51,051 nt of DNA from Streptococcus sp. HPH0090 (GCF_000411475.1 NZ_KE150466.1:1-51051); one strand, 5' to 3'; counted from the stretch's first letter, positions 17,006 to 26,863 are shown. Notes: generated by a model from the letters alone, not told the origin. Made by a program: numbers and translations.

Positions 17006-17392
17006 TTATACTAATTCGATGATTGCCATTGGCGCTGCATCACCACGACGTGGTTCAGTTTTAAGGATACGAGTGTATCCACCGTTACGGTCTGCGTAAC
17101 GAGGTGCGATTTCTGAGAACAATTTTTGAAGTGCTGTAGTAGAAGTGTACTTGTCAGTTGCTTCATCATAGTTTTCAGATGCGATTTCATTACGTACGAA
17201 AGCAGCAGCTTGACGACGTGCATGCAAATCACCACGTTTACCTAGAGTAATCATTTTTTCAACAGTTTTACGGATTTCTTTAGCACGAGCTTCAGTTGTC
17301 ACGATTGATTCGTTGATCAAAAGGTCAGTTGTCAAATCGCGAAGCATTGCTTTACGTTGTGAGCTAGTGCGTCCTAGTTTACGGTAAGCCAT
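17006..17392 (-). CDS. rplQ: 50S ribosomal protein L17
   Basis: A 128-aa protein with the L17 N-terminus [20 protein letters not shown] and the [14 protein letters not shown] segment [15 protein letters not shown]17 sits near the exit tunnel of the large subunit. It is the last gene of the cluster, 11 nt after rpoA, which is the usual bacterial order. A structured region and a terminator follow. Confidence 0.97.
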   Translation of the reverse strand: MAYRKLGRTSSQRKAMLRDLTTDLLINESIVTTEARAKEIRKTVEKMITLGKRGDLHARRQAAAFVRNEIASENYDEATDKYTSTTALQKLFSEIAPRYADRNGGYTRILKTEPRRGDAAPMAIIELV

Positions 17393-17403
17393 GTATTCCT
17401 CCT

Positions 17404-18339
17404 TTATTTATCTTTTAATCCAAGACCCAAATCAATGAGTTTGAGTTTCACTTCTTCCAAACTCTTGCGTCCAAGATTTCTTACTTTCATCATCTCTGCT
17501 TCAGATTTTTCTGTCAAATCATGCACAGTATTGATACCAGCACGTTTCAAACAGTTATATGAGCGTACAGATAAGTCAAGTTCCTCAATCGTACGTTCCA
17601 AAATACGGTCGTCCGATTCAGTATCAGCTTCTTTCATCACTTCTGCAGATTTAGCAATCTCTGTAAGATTTGTAAACAAATCAAGATGTTCTGTCAAAAT
17701 GCGTGCTGAAAGCCCTAAAGCATCTTCTGGAATAATAGTTCCATTTGTCAAGATTTCAAGGGTTAATTTGTCGAAACCATCATTGCTTCCTACACGAGCA
17801 GGTTCAACTTGATAGTTAACTTTTGTAACTGGTGTATAAATAGAATCTACAGCAAGTGTTCCAACTGGTGCATTATCTTTCTTGTTTTCATCTGCAGGTA
17901 CATATCCACGACCACTGTTTACAGTCATAGTCGCTTTAAATGAAGCACCTTCTCCGATTGTGAAAAGATAATGATCTGGATTTACGATTTCGATATCACT
18001 ATCAGTCAAAATGTCTCCAGCTGTAACTTCAGCAGGTCCTTCAACATCAAGTTCAATAGTCTTTTCGTCTTTTACATATGATTTAACTGCAATCCCTTTA
18101 ATGTTCAGAATGATTTGCATCACATCTTCGCGAACACCTGGAATTGTATCAAACTCATGTAATACTCCATCGATATCGATAGATGTAACAGCTGCCCCTG
18201 GAAGAGAAGCAAGAAGTACACGACGAAGAGAGTTACCAAGTGTTGTACCGTATCCACGTTCTAGTGGTTCGATTACAAACTTGCCATAATCTTTATTTTC
18301 ATCAATTTTTGTTATATTTGGTTTTTCAAACTCGATCAT
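17404..18339 (-). CDS. rpoA: DNA-directed RNA polymerase subunit alpha
   Basis: A 311-aa alpha subunit. The N-terminal assembly domain has [23 protein letters not shown], and the C-terminal domain (about 240-311) that contacts UP elements and activators has [19 protein letters not shown] and [12 protein letters not shown]. It lies between rpsK and rplQ in the alpha operon. Spacing is 43 nt after rpsK and 11 nt before rplQ. Confidence 0.98.
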   Translation of the reverse strand: MIEFEKPNITKIDENKDYGKFVIEPLERGYGTTLGNSLRRVLLASLPGAAVTSIDIDGVLHEFDTIPGVREDVMQIILNIKGIAVKSYVKDEKTIELDVEGPAEVTAGDILTDSDIEIVNPDHYLFTIGEGASFKATMTVNSGRGYVPADENKKDNAPVGTLAVDSIYTPVTKVNYQVEPARVGSNDGFDKLTLEILTNGTIIPEDALGLSARILTEHLDLFTNLTEIAKSAEVMKEADTESDDRILERTIEELDLSVRSYNCLKRAGINTVHDLTEKSEAEMMKVRNLGRKSLEEVKLKLIDLGLGLKDK

Positions 18340-18382
18340 TTAGTTACTCCCTCTTAAACGAAAAGCAGTGTAAAGGTAATGA

Positions 18383-18766
18383 TTATACACGGCGACGTTT
18401 TGGAGGACGAGCACCATTGTGTGGCACTGGAGTCACATCACGAATTGCTGTTACTTCAAGACCAGCGGCAGCAAGAGCACGAATAGCTGACTCACGACCA
18501 GAACCTGGACCTTTTACAGTAACTTCAACTGATTTAAGACCGTGTTCTTGTGCAGATTTAGCAGCAGCTTCTGAAGCCATTTGAGCAGCAAATGGTGTAG
18601 ATTTACGGGAACCTTTAAAACCAAGAGCACCAGCTGATGACCAAGCGATTGCATTACCATGCACATCAGTAATCATAACAATAGTGTTATTAAATGTAGC
18701 GTGAATATGAGCAATACCAGATTCGATATTCTTTTTCACACGACGTTTACGTGTTGGTTTAGCCAA
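18383..18766 (-). CDS. rpsK: 30S ribosomal protein S11
   Basis: A 127-aa S11 with the family segments [32 protein letters not shown] and [11 protein letters not shown] at the C-terminus. It contacts 16S rRNA in the platform near the mRNA exit. It lies 17 nt after rpsM with a GGAGG before the ATG. Confidence 0.97.
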
Positions 18767-18783
18767 GACTTTTACCTCCTATA

Positions 18784-19149
18784 TTATTTTTTCTTACCAG
18801 CAATCGCAACAGCTTTACCTTTACGAGTGCGAGCATTGTTTTTAGTGTTTTGTCCACGGACAGGAAGTCCACGACGGTGACGGATACCACGGTATGAACC
18901 GATTTCCATCAAACGTTTGATGTTCAAGTTTACTTCACGACGAAGGTCACCTTCAACTTTAATTGCATCAACTTCACGACGGATAGCATCTTCTTGATCT
19001 GATGTAAGGTCGCGAACGCGAATATCTTCTGAAATTCCAGCAGCTGCTAAGATTTTCTTAGATGTTGCAAGTCCGATACCATAGACATAAGTCAATGAGA
19101 TAACTACACGTTTGTCATTTGGAATGTCAACTCCAGCAATACGAGCCAT
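18784..19149 (-). CDS. rpsM: 30S ribosomal protein S13
   Basis: A 121-aa S13 beginning [21 protein letters not shown], with [17 protein letters not shown] and a basic tail. It sits at the head of the small subunit and makes bridges to L5. It follows rpmJ by 17 nt. Confidence 0.97.
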   Translation of the reverse strand: MARIAGVDIPNDKRVVISLTYVYGIGLATSKKILAAAGISEDIRVRDLTSDQEDAIRREVDAIKVEGDLRREVNLNIKRLMEIGSYRGIRHRRGLPVRGQNTKNNARTRKGKAVAIAGKKK

Positions 19150-19166
19150 GTTTTCTCCTTTCTATC

Positions 19167-19283
19167 TTATCCTTGACGTTGTTTGTGTTTTGGATTTGCT
19201 GGGCAAATTACCATAACACGGCCATTACGACGAATTACTTTACAGTATTCGCAAATTGGTTTGACCGATGGTCTTACTTTCAT
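19167..19283 (-). CDS. rpmJ: 50S ribosomal protein L36
   Basis: A 38-aa protein whose translation starts [15 protein letters not shown] and ends NPKHKQRQG. The zinc-binding residues are two Cys (CEYC), a third Cys (VICP) and a His, so this is the zinc-binding (C+) form. It lies between infA and rpsM as usual. The ATG at 19283 is preceded by GGAGGG. Confidence 0.95.
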
Positions 19284-19307
19284 TTCTTATCCCTCCAAGT
19301 TTTTCGA

Positions 19308-19526
19308 TTATTTAAAGCGGTAAGTGATACGTCCACGTGTCAAGTCATATGGACTCATTTCAACAGTAACACGATCTCCCGCTAAAATACGAATATAGTT
19401 TTTACGAATTTTACCAGAAACTGTTGCTAAAATCTGATGTCCATTTTCAAGTTCAACCGTAAACATTGCATTCGGCATTGTATCGACTACTTTGCCTTCA
19501 ACTTCAATCACATCGTCTTTTGCCAC
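19308..19526 (-). CDS. infA: Translation initiation factor IF-1
   Basis: A 72-aa OB-fold protein that binds the ribosomal A site during initiation ([20 protein letters not shown] ... [23 protein letters not shown]). The start codon is GTG at 19526, with GGGAGG 10 nt upstream. The reading frame extends further back without sense. A promoter lies upstream at 19600-19628, so the infA-rplQ block can be transcribed apart from adk. Confidence 0.95.
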   Translation of the reverse strand: MAKDDVIEVEGKVVDTMPNAMFTVELENGHQILATVSGKIRKNYIRILAGDRVTVEMSPYDLTRGRITYRFK

Positions 19527-19599
19527 GCAAAAGTACCTCCCTAAATTTCGATTTGATGCCTCTAGACACAGAGACAACAATTATAAGTCAGACTAACTC

Positions 19600-19628
19600 A
19601 GTATAACATTTGTCAAGACATTTTGCAA
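19600..19628 (-). promoter_or_regulatory. Internal promoter upstream of infA
   Basis: The minus strand has -35 TTGCAA (19623-19628), a 17-bp spacer and -10 TATACT (19600-19605), in the 117-nt gap between adk and infA. A second -35-like TTGACA lies inside the spacer. Confidence 0.65.
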
Positions 19629-19643
19629 GTCTGAAAAACGCTT

Positions 19644-20282
19644 TTATTTCAAATTTGTCAATACCTTTTCGATATCTTTAAAAACATCATCGATATCTTG
19701 GTTACCTTCGATATCATGTACTAGACCTTTAGCACGATAGTGAGCAATGATTGGTTCACCTTGGGCAATATTAACATCCAAACGACGTTTTACTGTCTCA
19801 GGTTTATCATCTTCACGTTGGTAGTAATCTTCCTCTTTGTAATCAACTGGTGGATTGAATACTTTATGGAAAGTTTCTCCAGTTTCACGGTGAATGATAC
19901 GACCACTCAAACGTTCAAGTAGGCATGATGGATCTACTTCGATGTTAATAACACCTTCAAGTTCAATTCCAAGTTCAGACAATGTTTTGTCTAAGGCATG
20001 AGCTTGCTCAATTGTACGTGGATATCCATCCAACAAGAAACCAGTTTCTTTAATATCATCTTGAGAAAGACGTTCTTTAACAATTCCATTTGTAACTTCA
20101 TCTGGAACCAACTCGCCTTTGTCAATATATGACTTAGCTAGCACACCCATTTCAGTTTGGTTAGCCATTGCTTCACGGAACATATCACCTGTTGAGATGT
20201 GGGCAACGTGAAATTGTTCAACAATTTTCGCTGCTTGTGTCCCCTTACCTGCACCAGGTAAACCCATAATCAAAAGATTCAT
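19644..20282 (-). CDS. adk: Adenylate kinase
   Basis: A 212-aa kinase that interconverts ATP plus AMP and 2 ADP. The P-loop is [10 protein letters not shown] (residues 7-16), the NMP site is STGDMFREA, and DGYPRT is the conserved Arg segment. The LID (about 126-160, [16 protein letters not shown]) lacks the four Cys of zinc-binding Gram-positive forms, as is usual in streptococci. It follows secY after a 155-nt gap containing two strong hairpins. Confidence 0.97.
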   Translation of the reverse strand: MNLLIMGLPGAGKGTQAAKIVEQFHVAHISTGDMFREAMANQTEMGVLAKSYIDKGELVPDEVTNGIVKERLSQDDIKETGFLLDGYPRTIEQAHALDKTLSELGIELEGVINIEVDPSCLLERLSGRIIHRETGETFHKVFNPPVDYKEEDYYQREDDKPETVKRRLDVNIAQGEPIIAHYRAKGLVHDIEGNQDIDDVFKDIEKVLTNLK

Positions 20283-20304
20283 GATTCATACTCCTTTTTT
20301 ATTT

Positions 20305-20407
20305 TTAAATAGAAGCAAAAATTCATTTCAACTCCTATTTAAAAACAAAATAGAAGAGAGGAGATAAAAATCCGACTAGGTCTCTGATTTTTACACTCCA
20401 CTCTCTG
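20305..20407 (-). other. Two hairpins between secY and adk
   Basis: The first hairpin (20354-20407) has arms on the minus strand pairing AGAGA/TCTCT, GGAG/CTCC and TAAAAATC/GATTTTTA in register. The second (about 20305-20347) has an 11-bp stem TTTTTAAATAG/CTATTTAAAAA and ends shortly before the adk start. Neither has a downstream T-run typical of a terminator, so they may affect processing or adk translation. Confidence 0.55.
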
Positions 20408-20437
20408 AGCAATAGTGAATTTTATTTTCTATTACAA

Positions 20438-21748
20438 TTATTCTGTTGTATCTAAGAAACCAACATACTTACGTTTCAATAGATATCCTTCCAATTGTTT
20501 AATTCCTTCAATACCTGTAGAGATAATGATGAGCAAACTTGTTCCCCCAAAAGCAACAACCTCTGAAAGACCAAATAAATCTTTAGCTACGATAGGTAAG
20601 ATAGAAATAACACCTAGGAAGAGAGATCCGACAGTTGCGAGGCGACGAAGAAGTTTTGACATGTACTCTTCTGTCCCTTTACCTGGACGGACACCATGGA
20701 TATAAGCTCCACTCTTTTGTAAATTCTCTGCAGCTTTCTCTGGATTAATCTGTACAAATGTATAGAAGAATGTAAAGAGAATAATCAACAGAGCATACAA
20801 AGCAACACCTGAAGGAGTTGATGTAGATACCAACTCTTGAGCTGTTTTTACCCACTCCCAGTTGAGACCAGATGCACTTACAAATTGTAAGATTGCTGCC
20901 GGCGCTGCTGTAATGGAGCTGGCAAAGATAACTGGGATAACCCCAGCAGGGTTAATCTTCAAAGGAAGATACGAACTTGATGGTGCACCTTGAGCTACCT
21001 TTGTATACTGAATTGGAATCTTGTATTTAGCTTGTTCAACGTAAGTTGTAAAGTAAACAATCAACAAAACAGCAACGATTAAGATGGCAACGAAAATAAG
21101 AGACGATGTCAAACGACTGCTTGGTACATTGACAAAGTAATCCACATAGATGCCTTTAATCATATCAGGAATTGAAGCAACAATCCCTGCAAAGATAATC
21201 ATTGAAACACCATTCCCGTATCCCTTATCTGTGATTTGCTCTCCCAACCAGGTCACAATCATGCTTCCTGCTGTTAAAATTCCACCAATTATAAGGAAAA
21301 CTTGTGGTGTAAGTGGTACAGTCAAAAGTTTAGCTCCAGACAGAGCGTTAAATCCAGCAGTAATCCCGACTGATTGAACAAATGCAAGCACAAGCGCAAT
21401 GTATCGAGTCGCTTGGTTTAACTTTCTACGACCAACTTCCCCCTGTTTGCCCCACTCTACAAACTTTGGTAATAAATCCATTTGCAAGAGTTGGACGACG
21501 ATTGATGCTGTGATGTAAGGACTAACCCCAAGCGCAAAAACTGAGAAATTTTTCATGGCATTCCCTGACACCAAGCTCAACATATTCAAGAAGGATAGTC
21601 CACTCAAAGCGTTCAAGCTATTTGCATTTACCCACGGTACAGTGATGCTAGTACCGATACGAAATACAAATACGATAAAAATTGTAAATAGAATTTTTGA
21701 TCGAACTTGTTTAACTTTGAATGCTTCTCTCAATAATTTAAAAAACAT
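20438..21748 (-). CDS. secY: Preprotein translocase subunit SecY
   Basis: A 436-aa channel subunit with ten membrane segments, the core of the Sec translocon. It starts MFFKLLREAFKVKQVRSKILFT, and contains the plug and pore residues of the second segment (GVSPYITASIVVQLLQMD) and the cytoplasmic loop VEQAKYKIPIQYTK. It follows rplO by 12 nt in the spc operon, as in most bacteria. Confidence 0.98.
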   Translation of the reverse strand: MFFKLLREAFKVKQVRSKILFTIFIVFVFRIGTSITVPWVNANSLNALSGLSFLNMLSLVSGNAMKNFSVFALGVSPYITASIVVQLLQMDLLPKFVEWGKQGEVGRRKLNQATRYIALVLAFVQSVGITAGFNALSGAKLLTVPLTPQVFLIIGGILTAGSMIVTWLGEQITDKGYGNGVSMIIFAGIVASIPDMIKGIYVDYFVNVPSSRLTSSLIFVAILIVAVLLIVYFTTYVEQAKYKIPIQYTKVAQGAPSSSYLPLKINPAGVIPVIFASSITAAPAAILQFVSASGLNWEWVKTAQELVSTSTPSGVALYALLIILFTFFYTFVQINPEKAAENLQKSGAYIHGVRPGKGTEEYMSKLLRRLATVGSLFLGVISILPIVAKDLFGLSEVVAFGGTSLLIIISTGIEGIKQLEGYLLKRKYVGFLDTTE

Positions 21749-21760
21749 AGGTCACCTCAC

Positions 21761-22201
21761 TTAGATGACTTCAACTGAACCACCTTTAGCAGTGATAGCT
21801 TCTTCAGCTGATTTAGAGAATTTAGCAGCTTTAACAGTCAACTTCTTAGTCAACTCACCGTTACCAAGAATCTTGATACCTGATTTTTCAGATTTAACAA
21901 TTCCTGATTCTACAAGTACCACTGGAGTTACTTCAGCACCGTCATCAAAGGCGTTCAATTGATCAAGGTTTACAATCGCATATTCTTTAGCGTTGATGTT
22001 AGTAAATCCACGTTTTGGAAGACGACGGAACAATGGAGTTTGTCCACCTTCAAAACCAAGGCGTACTCCGCCACCGCTACGAGCTTTTTGACCTTTTTGA
22101 CCACGACCAGATGTTTTACCGTTACCTGATGAAGTACCACGACCAACACGGTTACGAGTTTTACGAGAACCTTCTGCAGGTTTCAATTCATGAAGTTTCA
22201 T
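21761..22201 (-). CDS. rplO: 50S ribosomal protein L15
   Basis: A 146-aa L15 beginning [20 protein letters not shown], followed by a glycine-rich basic region ([20 protein letters not shown]). The ATG at 22201 has GAGGAG upstream. The frame is open further back without homology. It is followed by secY. Confidence 0.97.
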   Translation of the reverse strand: MKLHELKPAEGSRKTRNRVGRGTSSGNGKTSGRGQKGQKARSGGGVRLGFEGGQTPLFRRLPKRGFTNINAKEYAIVNLDQLNAFDDGAEVTPVVLVESGIVKSEKSGIKILGNGELTKKLTVKAAKFSKSAEEAITAKGGSVEVI

Positions 22202-22280
22202 TATATATTTTCTCCTCTTTTGTAAAATGCTAGCGCCGATAAGAGAGAAAAGGTTGTCTCTCCTATCAACTCGCCTATAC

Positions 22281-22337
22281 TGAGTCATCTAAGATGACTA
22301 TATCTAGTTTTAGGGGATGGTCTTATGCACATCCCCT
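22281..22337 (-). other. Two hairpins between rpmD and rplO
   Basis: In the 145-nt gap, AGTCATC/GATGACT (22281-22297) and AGGGGATG/CATCCCCT (about 22311-22336) each form clear stems. No T-run follows on the minus strand, so simple termination is unlikely. Confidence 0.5.
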
Positions 22338-22346
22338 AAAATTTTA

Positions 22347-22529
22347 TTAGTTTACTTCTTCAACTGTTACCAAGTGAGATACTGCAGTGATCATACCACG
22401 GATAGCAGCGTTATCTTCTTTAATAACAGAGCTGTTCAATTTGCCAAGTCCAAGTGCTACAACAGTTTTACGTTGTGATGGAATGCGTCCGATTGGAGAC
22501 TTAGTCAAAGTAATTTTAATTTGAGCCAT
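22347..22529 (-). CDS. rpmD: 50S ribosomal protein L30
   Basis: A 60-aa L30 beginning [23 protein letters not shown]. The ATG at 22529 is preceded by AAGGGG. The longer open frame upstream overlaps rpsE and is not used. It lies 13 nt after rpsE. Confidence 0.96.
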   Translation of the reverse strand: MAQIKITLTKSPIGRIPSQRKTVVALGLGKLNSSVIKEDNAAIRGMITAVSHLVTVEEVN

Positions 22530-22542
22530 TTTATCCCCTTTC

Positions 22543-23037
22543 TTATGCCAAATCAGAAACTGAAATACCACGAAGGGCAGCAACTTCTTCAGCGCGTTTC
22601 AATTGTTTCAAACCTTCAACAGTTGCACGAACAATGTTGATTGGAGTGTTAGAGCCAAGTGATTTAGATGTAATATCTGCCACACCTGCCAATTCCACAA
22701 CGGCACGAACTGCACCACCTGCGGCAACTCCAGAACCTTCTACAGCTGGTTTCAACAATACTTTAGCTCCACCGAATTCTGAAAGAACTTCATGTGGGAT
22801 TGTTGTTCCAACCATAGGAACTTCGATCAAGTTTTTCTTAGCATCTTCTACTGCTTTGCGGATTGCTTCTGGAACTTCTTGAGCTTTACCAGTACCAAAT
22901 CCTACACGACCATTGCGGTCACCAACAACTACAAGAGCTGCGAAACGAAGACGACGTCCACCTTTAACAACTTTTGTAACACGGTTAACAGCAACTACGC
23001 GTTCTTCAAGTTCTACTGCATTGTCTTTAAATGCCAT
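22543..23037 (-). CDS. rpsE: 30S ribosomal protein S5
   Basis: A 164-aa S5 with [27 protein letters not shown], the double-stranded RNA-binding region, and GVRDI-type C-terminal helices. S5 affects decoding accuracy. It follows rplR by 17 nt, with GGAGG before the ATG. Confidence 0.97.
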   Translation of the reverse strand: MAFKDNAVELEERVVAVNRVTKVVKGGRRLRFAALVVVGDRNGRVGFGTGKAQEVPEAIRKAVEDAKKNLIEVPMVGTTIPHEVLSEFGGAKVLLKPAVEGSGVAAGGAVRAVVELAGVADITSKSLGSNTPINIVRATVEGLKQLKRAEEVAALRGISVSDLA

Positions 23038-23054
23038 TTTCTAGTGTCCTCCTA

Positions 23055-23411
23055 TTAGAATTTCAATCCGTTTTCACGAGCTGCATCAGCCAAAGCTTTC
23101 ACACGTCCGTGATATAGATATCCACCGCGGTCGAACACCACTTCTGAAATACCTTTAGCACTTGCACGTTCTGCAACGAGTTTACCGACAGCAACGGCTT
23201 GTTCAGTTTTAGTTCCTTTTGAAACTTCTTTGTCAAGAGTTGAAGCACTTGCGAGCGTTACACCCGCTACGTCATCAATCACTTGAGCGTAGATGCCTGT
23301 ATTAGAACGGAATACGTTCAAACGTGGGCGATCAGCAGTTCCAGAGAGTTTTCCGCGAACGCGACGGTGGCGTTTTTGGCGGAGTTTGTTTTTATCTGGT
23401 TTAGAAATCAC
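23055..23411 (-). CDS. rplR: 50S ribosomal protein L18
   Basis: A 118-aa L18 that binds 5S rRNA ([23 protein letters not shown]). The start codon is GTG at 23411, with GAGGTG 6 nt upstream. The nearest upstream ATG would add residues without homology. A hairpin lies between it and rplF. Confidence 0.96.
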   Translation of the reverse strand: MISKPDKNKLRQKRHRRVRGKLSGTADRPRLNVFRSNTGIYAQVIDDVAGVTLASASTLDKEVSKGTKTEQAVAVGKLVAERASAKGISEVVFDRGGYLYHGRVKALADAARENGLKF

Positions 23412-23469
23412 AGTTTTCACCTCTTTAATTTTAAATCGTGTGCTATGCACTAAGTTGGTAATGAGGTTG

Positions 23470-23488
23470 GTGGTTGAAAATCAACCAC
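23470..23488 (-). other. Hairpin between rplF and rplR
   Basis: A perfect 8-bp stem GTGGTTGA/TCAACCAC with a 3-nt loop lies just after the rplF stop. No T-run follows. Confidence 0.45.
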
Positions 23489-23494
23489 TCAACA

Positions 23495-24031
23495 TTATTT
23501 ACCAGTTTTACCTTCTTTAAGACGAACATATTCGCCAACGTAACGGATACCTTTACCTTTGTATGGTTCTGGTGAACGAAGGCTACGTACGTAAGCAGCT
23601 GTTTGACCAACTTTTTCTTTTGAAATTCCGCTGATAACGATAGTCGTTGGGTTTGGAAGTTCAAAAGTAATTCCTTCTGGAGCTTCAACTTCGTCTGGAT
23701 GTGATTTACCAACAGCCAAAACAAGTTTGTTTCCTTGAAGTTGTGCACGGTAACCAACCCCACGCATTTCAAGTTCTTTCTTGAATCCTTCTGAAACACC
23801 AATAACCATGTTGTTCAAAAGTGCACGAGTAGTTCCGTGGATAGTTTTCATTTCTTTTGAATCGTTTGGACGGTGAAGAGTTACTTCAGTACCTTCCACA
23901 CGGATTTCAATATCTTTTGAGAACTCACGAGTAAGTTCTCCTTTAGGTCCTTTTACAGTTACAACGTTGTCATTGTTAGTGAGTTCAACACCAGCAGGCA
24001 ACACGATAACTTTATTACCAATACGTGACAT
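23495..24031 (-). CDS. rplF: 50S ribosomal protein L6
   Basis: A 178-aa L6 beginning [21 protein letters not shown], with two repeated alpha/beta modules and the signature [14 protein letters not shown]. It sits near the factor-binding site. It follows rpsH after 187 nt containing an inverted-repeat element. Confidence 0.97.
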   Translation of the reverse strand: MSRIGNKVIVLPAGVELTNNDNVVTVKGPKGELTREFSKDIEIRVEGTEVTLHRPNDSKEMKTIHGTTRALLNNMVIGVSEGFKKELEMRGVGYRAQLQGNKLVLAVGKSHPDEVEAPEGITFELPNPTTIVISGISKEKVGQTAAYVRSLRSPEPYKGKGIRYVGEYVRLKEGKTGK

Positions 24032-24056
24032 GTTTTTATTCTCCTGTTAAATTGTC

Positions 24057-24105
24057 AGGCCATAAAGGCCAGTTTTCACGGGGTTAAATCGATTTCTCGA
24101 TTTAA
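24057..24105 (-). other. Two small hairpins upstream of rplF
   Basis: GGCC-ATAAA-GGCC (24058-24070) and a 9-bp stem TTAAATCGA/TCGATTTAA (24084-24105) lie between the rplF start and the inverted-repeat element. Confidence 0.45.
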
Positions 24106-24108
24106 AGG

Positions 24109-24220
24109 AATATTTAGATTTCAATTTCAAAGTGAATCTAGGCATCGTCTCGCAGGCATAACTTTTGGTTAGGCTAGAGACGATAACGAAGAGTCACAAA
24201 GAAATTGGGAGCTAAATATT
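24109..24220. repeat. Inverted-repeat element, copy A (between rpsH and rplF)
   Basis: A 112-bp element with ends AATATTTAG/CTAAATATT and inner arms that also pair (AATTTC/GAAATT, TGA/TCA). Its core 24138-24188 reads CTAGGCATCG, then TCGCAGGCATAACTT, GTTAGGC and GATAACG. The same core occurs at 41596-41645. The right end reaches into the rpsH stop codon. Confidence 0.65.
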
Positions 24221-24617
24221 ACCAAACGTAAGCGATAACCTCACCACCAACATTCTTTTGGCGAGCTTCTTTATCAGTAAGCAAACCTTCAGAAGTTGAA
24301 AGGATAGCAATTCCAAGTCCGTTAAGAACTTTTGGAAGATCTTCACGTTTTTTGTAGACACGAAGTCCTGGTTTAGAAACGCGTTTCAAGTTAGTGATAA
24401 CTCGTTCACCGTTTGCTCCGTATTTAAGGAATACACGGATGATGCCTTGTTTGTCATCTTCGATGATTTCTACGTTCTTAACAAAACCTTCGCGTTTAAG
24501 GATTTCAGCAATCCCTTTTTTGATGTTTGATGCAGGTACTTCAAGTACTTCGTGTTTTGCTTGGTTAGCGTTACGAATACGAGTTAGGAAGTCTGCGATT
24601 GGGTCAGTCATAACCAT
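24219..24617 (-). CDS. rpsH: 30S ribosomal protein S8
   Basis: A 132-aa S8 beginning [23 protein letters not shown] and ending GGEVIAYVW, the family signature of the C-terminus. It binds the central domain of 16S rRNA and in many bacteria represses the spc operon. The stop codon lies inside the right end of the inverted-repeat element. Confidence 0.97.
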   Translation of the reverse strand: MVMTDPIADFLTRIRNANQAKHEVLEVPASNIKKGIAEILKREGFVKNVEIIEDDKQGIIRVFLKYGANGERVITNLKRVSKPGLRVYKKREDLPKVLNGLGIAILSTSEGLLTDKEARQKNVGGEVIAYVW

Positions 24618-24671
24618 TTTATTTTTCTCCTCTTACTAGTAGTTTGCAAGTTGCACTTGCTAGTTAATGAT

Positions 24672-24816
24672 TGAGCTGGGCTCAGATAGTATTGACACAT
24701 TCAAACAAGATAATCTCATTTGAACACGAGCTACAACCTGGGCAAAAAAAGATAGATTTGTCTTGGAGCACCGCTCCTGCACCAAATCTCCTATTTTTGC
24801 TGGGGTTGTTACGCTC
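24672..24816 (-). other. Long nested hairpin between rpsN and rpsH
   Basis: In the 213-nt gap, arms 24728-24753 and about 24783-24816 pair over GAGC/GCTC, ACAACC/GGTTGT, CCA/TGG, GCAAAAA/TTTTTGC and GATTTG/CAAATC. The top carries a further hairpin GGAGC-ACC-GCTCC. A separate hairpin TGAGC-TGG-GCTCA lies at 24672-24684. No ORF is plausible here. Function is unknown. Confidence 0.55.
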
Positions 24817-24830
24817 TTTGTATCACGATA

Positions 24831-25016
24831 TTACCAAGATGCTTTTGTTACACCAGGGATTTGACCTTTATATGCCAATTCACGGAAGCAAACACGGCAA
24901 AGTTTAAACTTGCGGTAAACTGAGTGTGGACGTCCACAACGTTCACAGCGAGTGTATGCTTGAGTAGAGAACTTCGCTGGGCGTTTGTTCTTAGCAATCA
25001 TAGATTTTTTAGCCAT
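24831..25016 (-). CDS. rpsN: 30S ribosomal protein S14, zinc-binding (type Z)
   Basis: A 61-aa S14 of the short zinc form, with two CxxC pairs (CERCGRPH and CRVCFRE). This is the standard spc-operon copy. Many streptococci also encode a longer zinc-free form elsewhere for use under zinc starvation. It follows rplE by 17 nt with GGAGG upstream. Confidence 0.96.
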   Translation of the reverse strand: MAKKSMIAKNKRPAKFSTQAYTRCERCGRPHSVYRKFKLCRVCFRELAYKGQIPGVTKASW

Positions 25017-25033
25017 TAGTTATACCTCCTATA

Positions 25034-25576
25034 TTATTTTGCAAAAGGCATTCCAAGGCCTGTAAGCAATGCACGTGACTCTTCGTCTGTGTTAGCAGTA
25101 GTTACGATAACGATGTCAAGACCGCGAGTTTTGTCAACGTCATCAAAGTTGATTTCTGGGAAAATCAATTGCTCTTTCACACCAAGTGTGTAGTTTCCGC
25201 GTCCGTCAAATGATTTTGTTGGAACACCGTGGAAGTCACGTACACGTGGAAGTGATACTGAAACCAATTTATCCAAGAATTCGTACATACGTTCACCACG
25301 AAGGGTAACTTTTGCACCGATCGCAACACCTTCACGAAGACGGAAGCCGGCGATAGATTTTTTAGCTTTAGTGATAAGTGGTTTTTGACCTGAGATAAGC
25401 GCCAATTCTTCAGCAGCTTTTTCAAGGCTTTTAGCGTTTGATACTGCTTCACCAACACCCATGTTCAAAACGATCTTATCCACTTTAGGAACAGCCATCA
25501 CTGATGAGTAGTTAAATTGTTCTGTCAAAGCAGGAACTACTTCATTAAGATATTTTTCTTTTAAACGATTTGCCAT
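25034..25576 (-). CDS. rplE: 50S ribosomal protein L5
   Basis: A 180-aa L5 beginning [23 protein letters not shown], with the segments [16 protein letters not shown] and [18 protein letters not shown]. It binds 5S rRNA and contacts S13. It follows rplX by 23 nt. Confidence 0.97.
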   Translation of the reverse strand: MANRLKEKYLNEVVPALTEQFNYSSVMAVPKVDKIVLNMGVGEAVSNAKSLEKAAEELALISGQKPLITKAKKSIAGFRLREGVAIGAKVTLRGERMYEFLDKLVSVSLPRVRDFHGVPTKSFDGRGNYTLGVKEQLIFPEINFDDVDKTRGLDIVIVTTANTDEESRALLTGLGMPFAK

Positions 25577-25599
25577 TATACTTCTCCTTTCCTTCGTGA

Positions 25600-25905
25600 T
25601 TAATCAAGCACTTCGCCTGATTTTTTGTTGTAGCGAACTTTTTTACCGTCTACAAATTTGTAACCAACACGGCCAGCTACACCATTTTTGTCCAAAACTT
25701 GGACGTTTGATACGTGGATAGCTGCTTCCTTCTCGATGATACCACCTTGAGGAAGTTCGTTAGTTGGACGTTGGTGTTTCTTAACGATGTTAACACCTTC
25801 AACGATAACTTTGTTTACTTTTGGAAGGGCAGTAAGGACAACAGCTTCTGTTCCCTTATCTTTACCAGCGATTACGCGAACTTTGTCGCCTTTTTTTACA
25901 AACAT
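25600..25905 (-). CDS. rplX: 50S ribosomal protein L24
   Basis: A 101-aa L24 with the KOW motif near the N-terminus ([20 protein letters not shown]) and the segment [14 protein letters not shown]. It is an early assembly protein. The gene follows rplN after 72 nt containing two GC-rich hairpins. Confidence 0.97.
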
Positions 25906-25922
25906 TTTTTTCTCCTTTTATT

Positions 25923-25957
25923 CTTACGCCCAATGGGCACCCTGGCTAGGCCAGGGG
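25923..25957 (-). other. GC-rich hairpins between rplX and rplN
   Basis: Two small stems, GCCC-AAT-GGGC (25927-25937) and CCTGGC-TAG-GCCAGG (25940-25954), lie next to each other in a 72-nt gap that is otherwise AT-rich. Confidence 0.45.
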
Positions 25958-25977
25958 ACTGTGTTTGTTTTTATTGA

Positions 25978-26346
25978 TTAAAGTACTTCTGGAGCAAGTG
26001 ACACGATCTTCATGAAGCCACCTTCACGCAATTCACGTGCAACTGGGCCAAAGATACGTGTTCCGCGAGGAGTTTTGTCGTCACGGATGATAACTGCTGC
26101 GTTTTCGTCAAATTTGATGTATGAACCATCAGCACGACGAGCACCTGATTTAGTACGAACGATAACTGCTTTAACAACGTCACCTTTTTTAACCGCACCA
26201 CCAGGAGTAGCTTGTTTTACAGATGCCACAATAACATCACCGATGTTCGCAAATTTACGTTTAGAACCACCAAGAACTTTGATAGTCAAGATTTCGCGTG
26301 CACCGCTGTTGTCTGCGACTTTCAAACGAGTTTCTGTTTGAATCAT
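25978..26346 (-). CDS. rplN: 50S ribosomal protein L14
   Basis: A 122-aa L14 beginning [27 protein letters not shown] and ending [11 protein letters not shown]. It makes bridges to 16S rRNA. It follows rpsQ by 25 nt with AGGAG upstream. Confidence 0.97.
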   Translation of the reverse strand: MIQTETRLKVADNSGAREILTIKVLGGSKRKFANIGDVIVASVKQATPGGAVKKGDVVKAVIVRTKSGARRADGSYIKFDENAAVIIRDDKTPRGTRIFGPVARELREGGFMKIVSLAPEVL

Positions 26347-26371
26347 TTCAGTTTTCTCCTTTCAGGCTTGA

Positions 26372-26632
26372 TTAGATGATAACCGCTTCTTCAACAACTT
26401 CTACAAGACGGAAACGTTTTGTAGCTGAAAGCGGGCGAGTTTCCATGATACGTACGATATCGCCTTCTTTGGCAACATTGTTTTCATCATGTGCTTTGTA
26501 TTTTTTAGAGTAGTTAATACGTTTACCATAGACTGGGTGGTTACGTTTTGTTTCAACTACAACTGTGATTGTCTTGTCCATTTTGTCAGATACAACACGT
26601 CCAACAAGAACTTTACGATTATTGCGTTCCAT
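26372..26632 (-). CDS. rpsQ: 30S ribosomal protein S17
   Basis: An 86-aa OB-fold S17, beginning [21 protein letters not shown] and containing the signature [20 protein letters not shown]. It follows rpmC by 24 nt. Confidence 0.97.
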
Positions 26633-26656
26633 TGAAATTTCTCCTTCCCTAGTCTA

Positions 26657-26863
26657 TTATTTCGCTTCAGATTGAACTGTTTTGATACGAGCGATTTGTT
26701 TTTTAACTTCTTTCAAGCGAGCTGTTTGTTCTAATTGACCAGTAGCAGCTTGGAAACGAAGTTCAAACAATTCTTTTTTCAATTCGTTTTCGCGCTTCGC
26801 GAGTTCTTCTTGAGAAAGACCACGAAGTTCTTTAACAAATTCTTTTACTTCATTAAGTTTCAT
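26657..26863 (-). CDS. rpmC: 50S ribosomal protein L29
   Basis: A 68-aa helical L29 ([26 protein letters not shown]) with the signature [22 protein letters not shown]. It lies at the tunnel exit near L23. It follows rplP by 9 nt. Confidence 0.97.
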
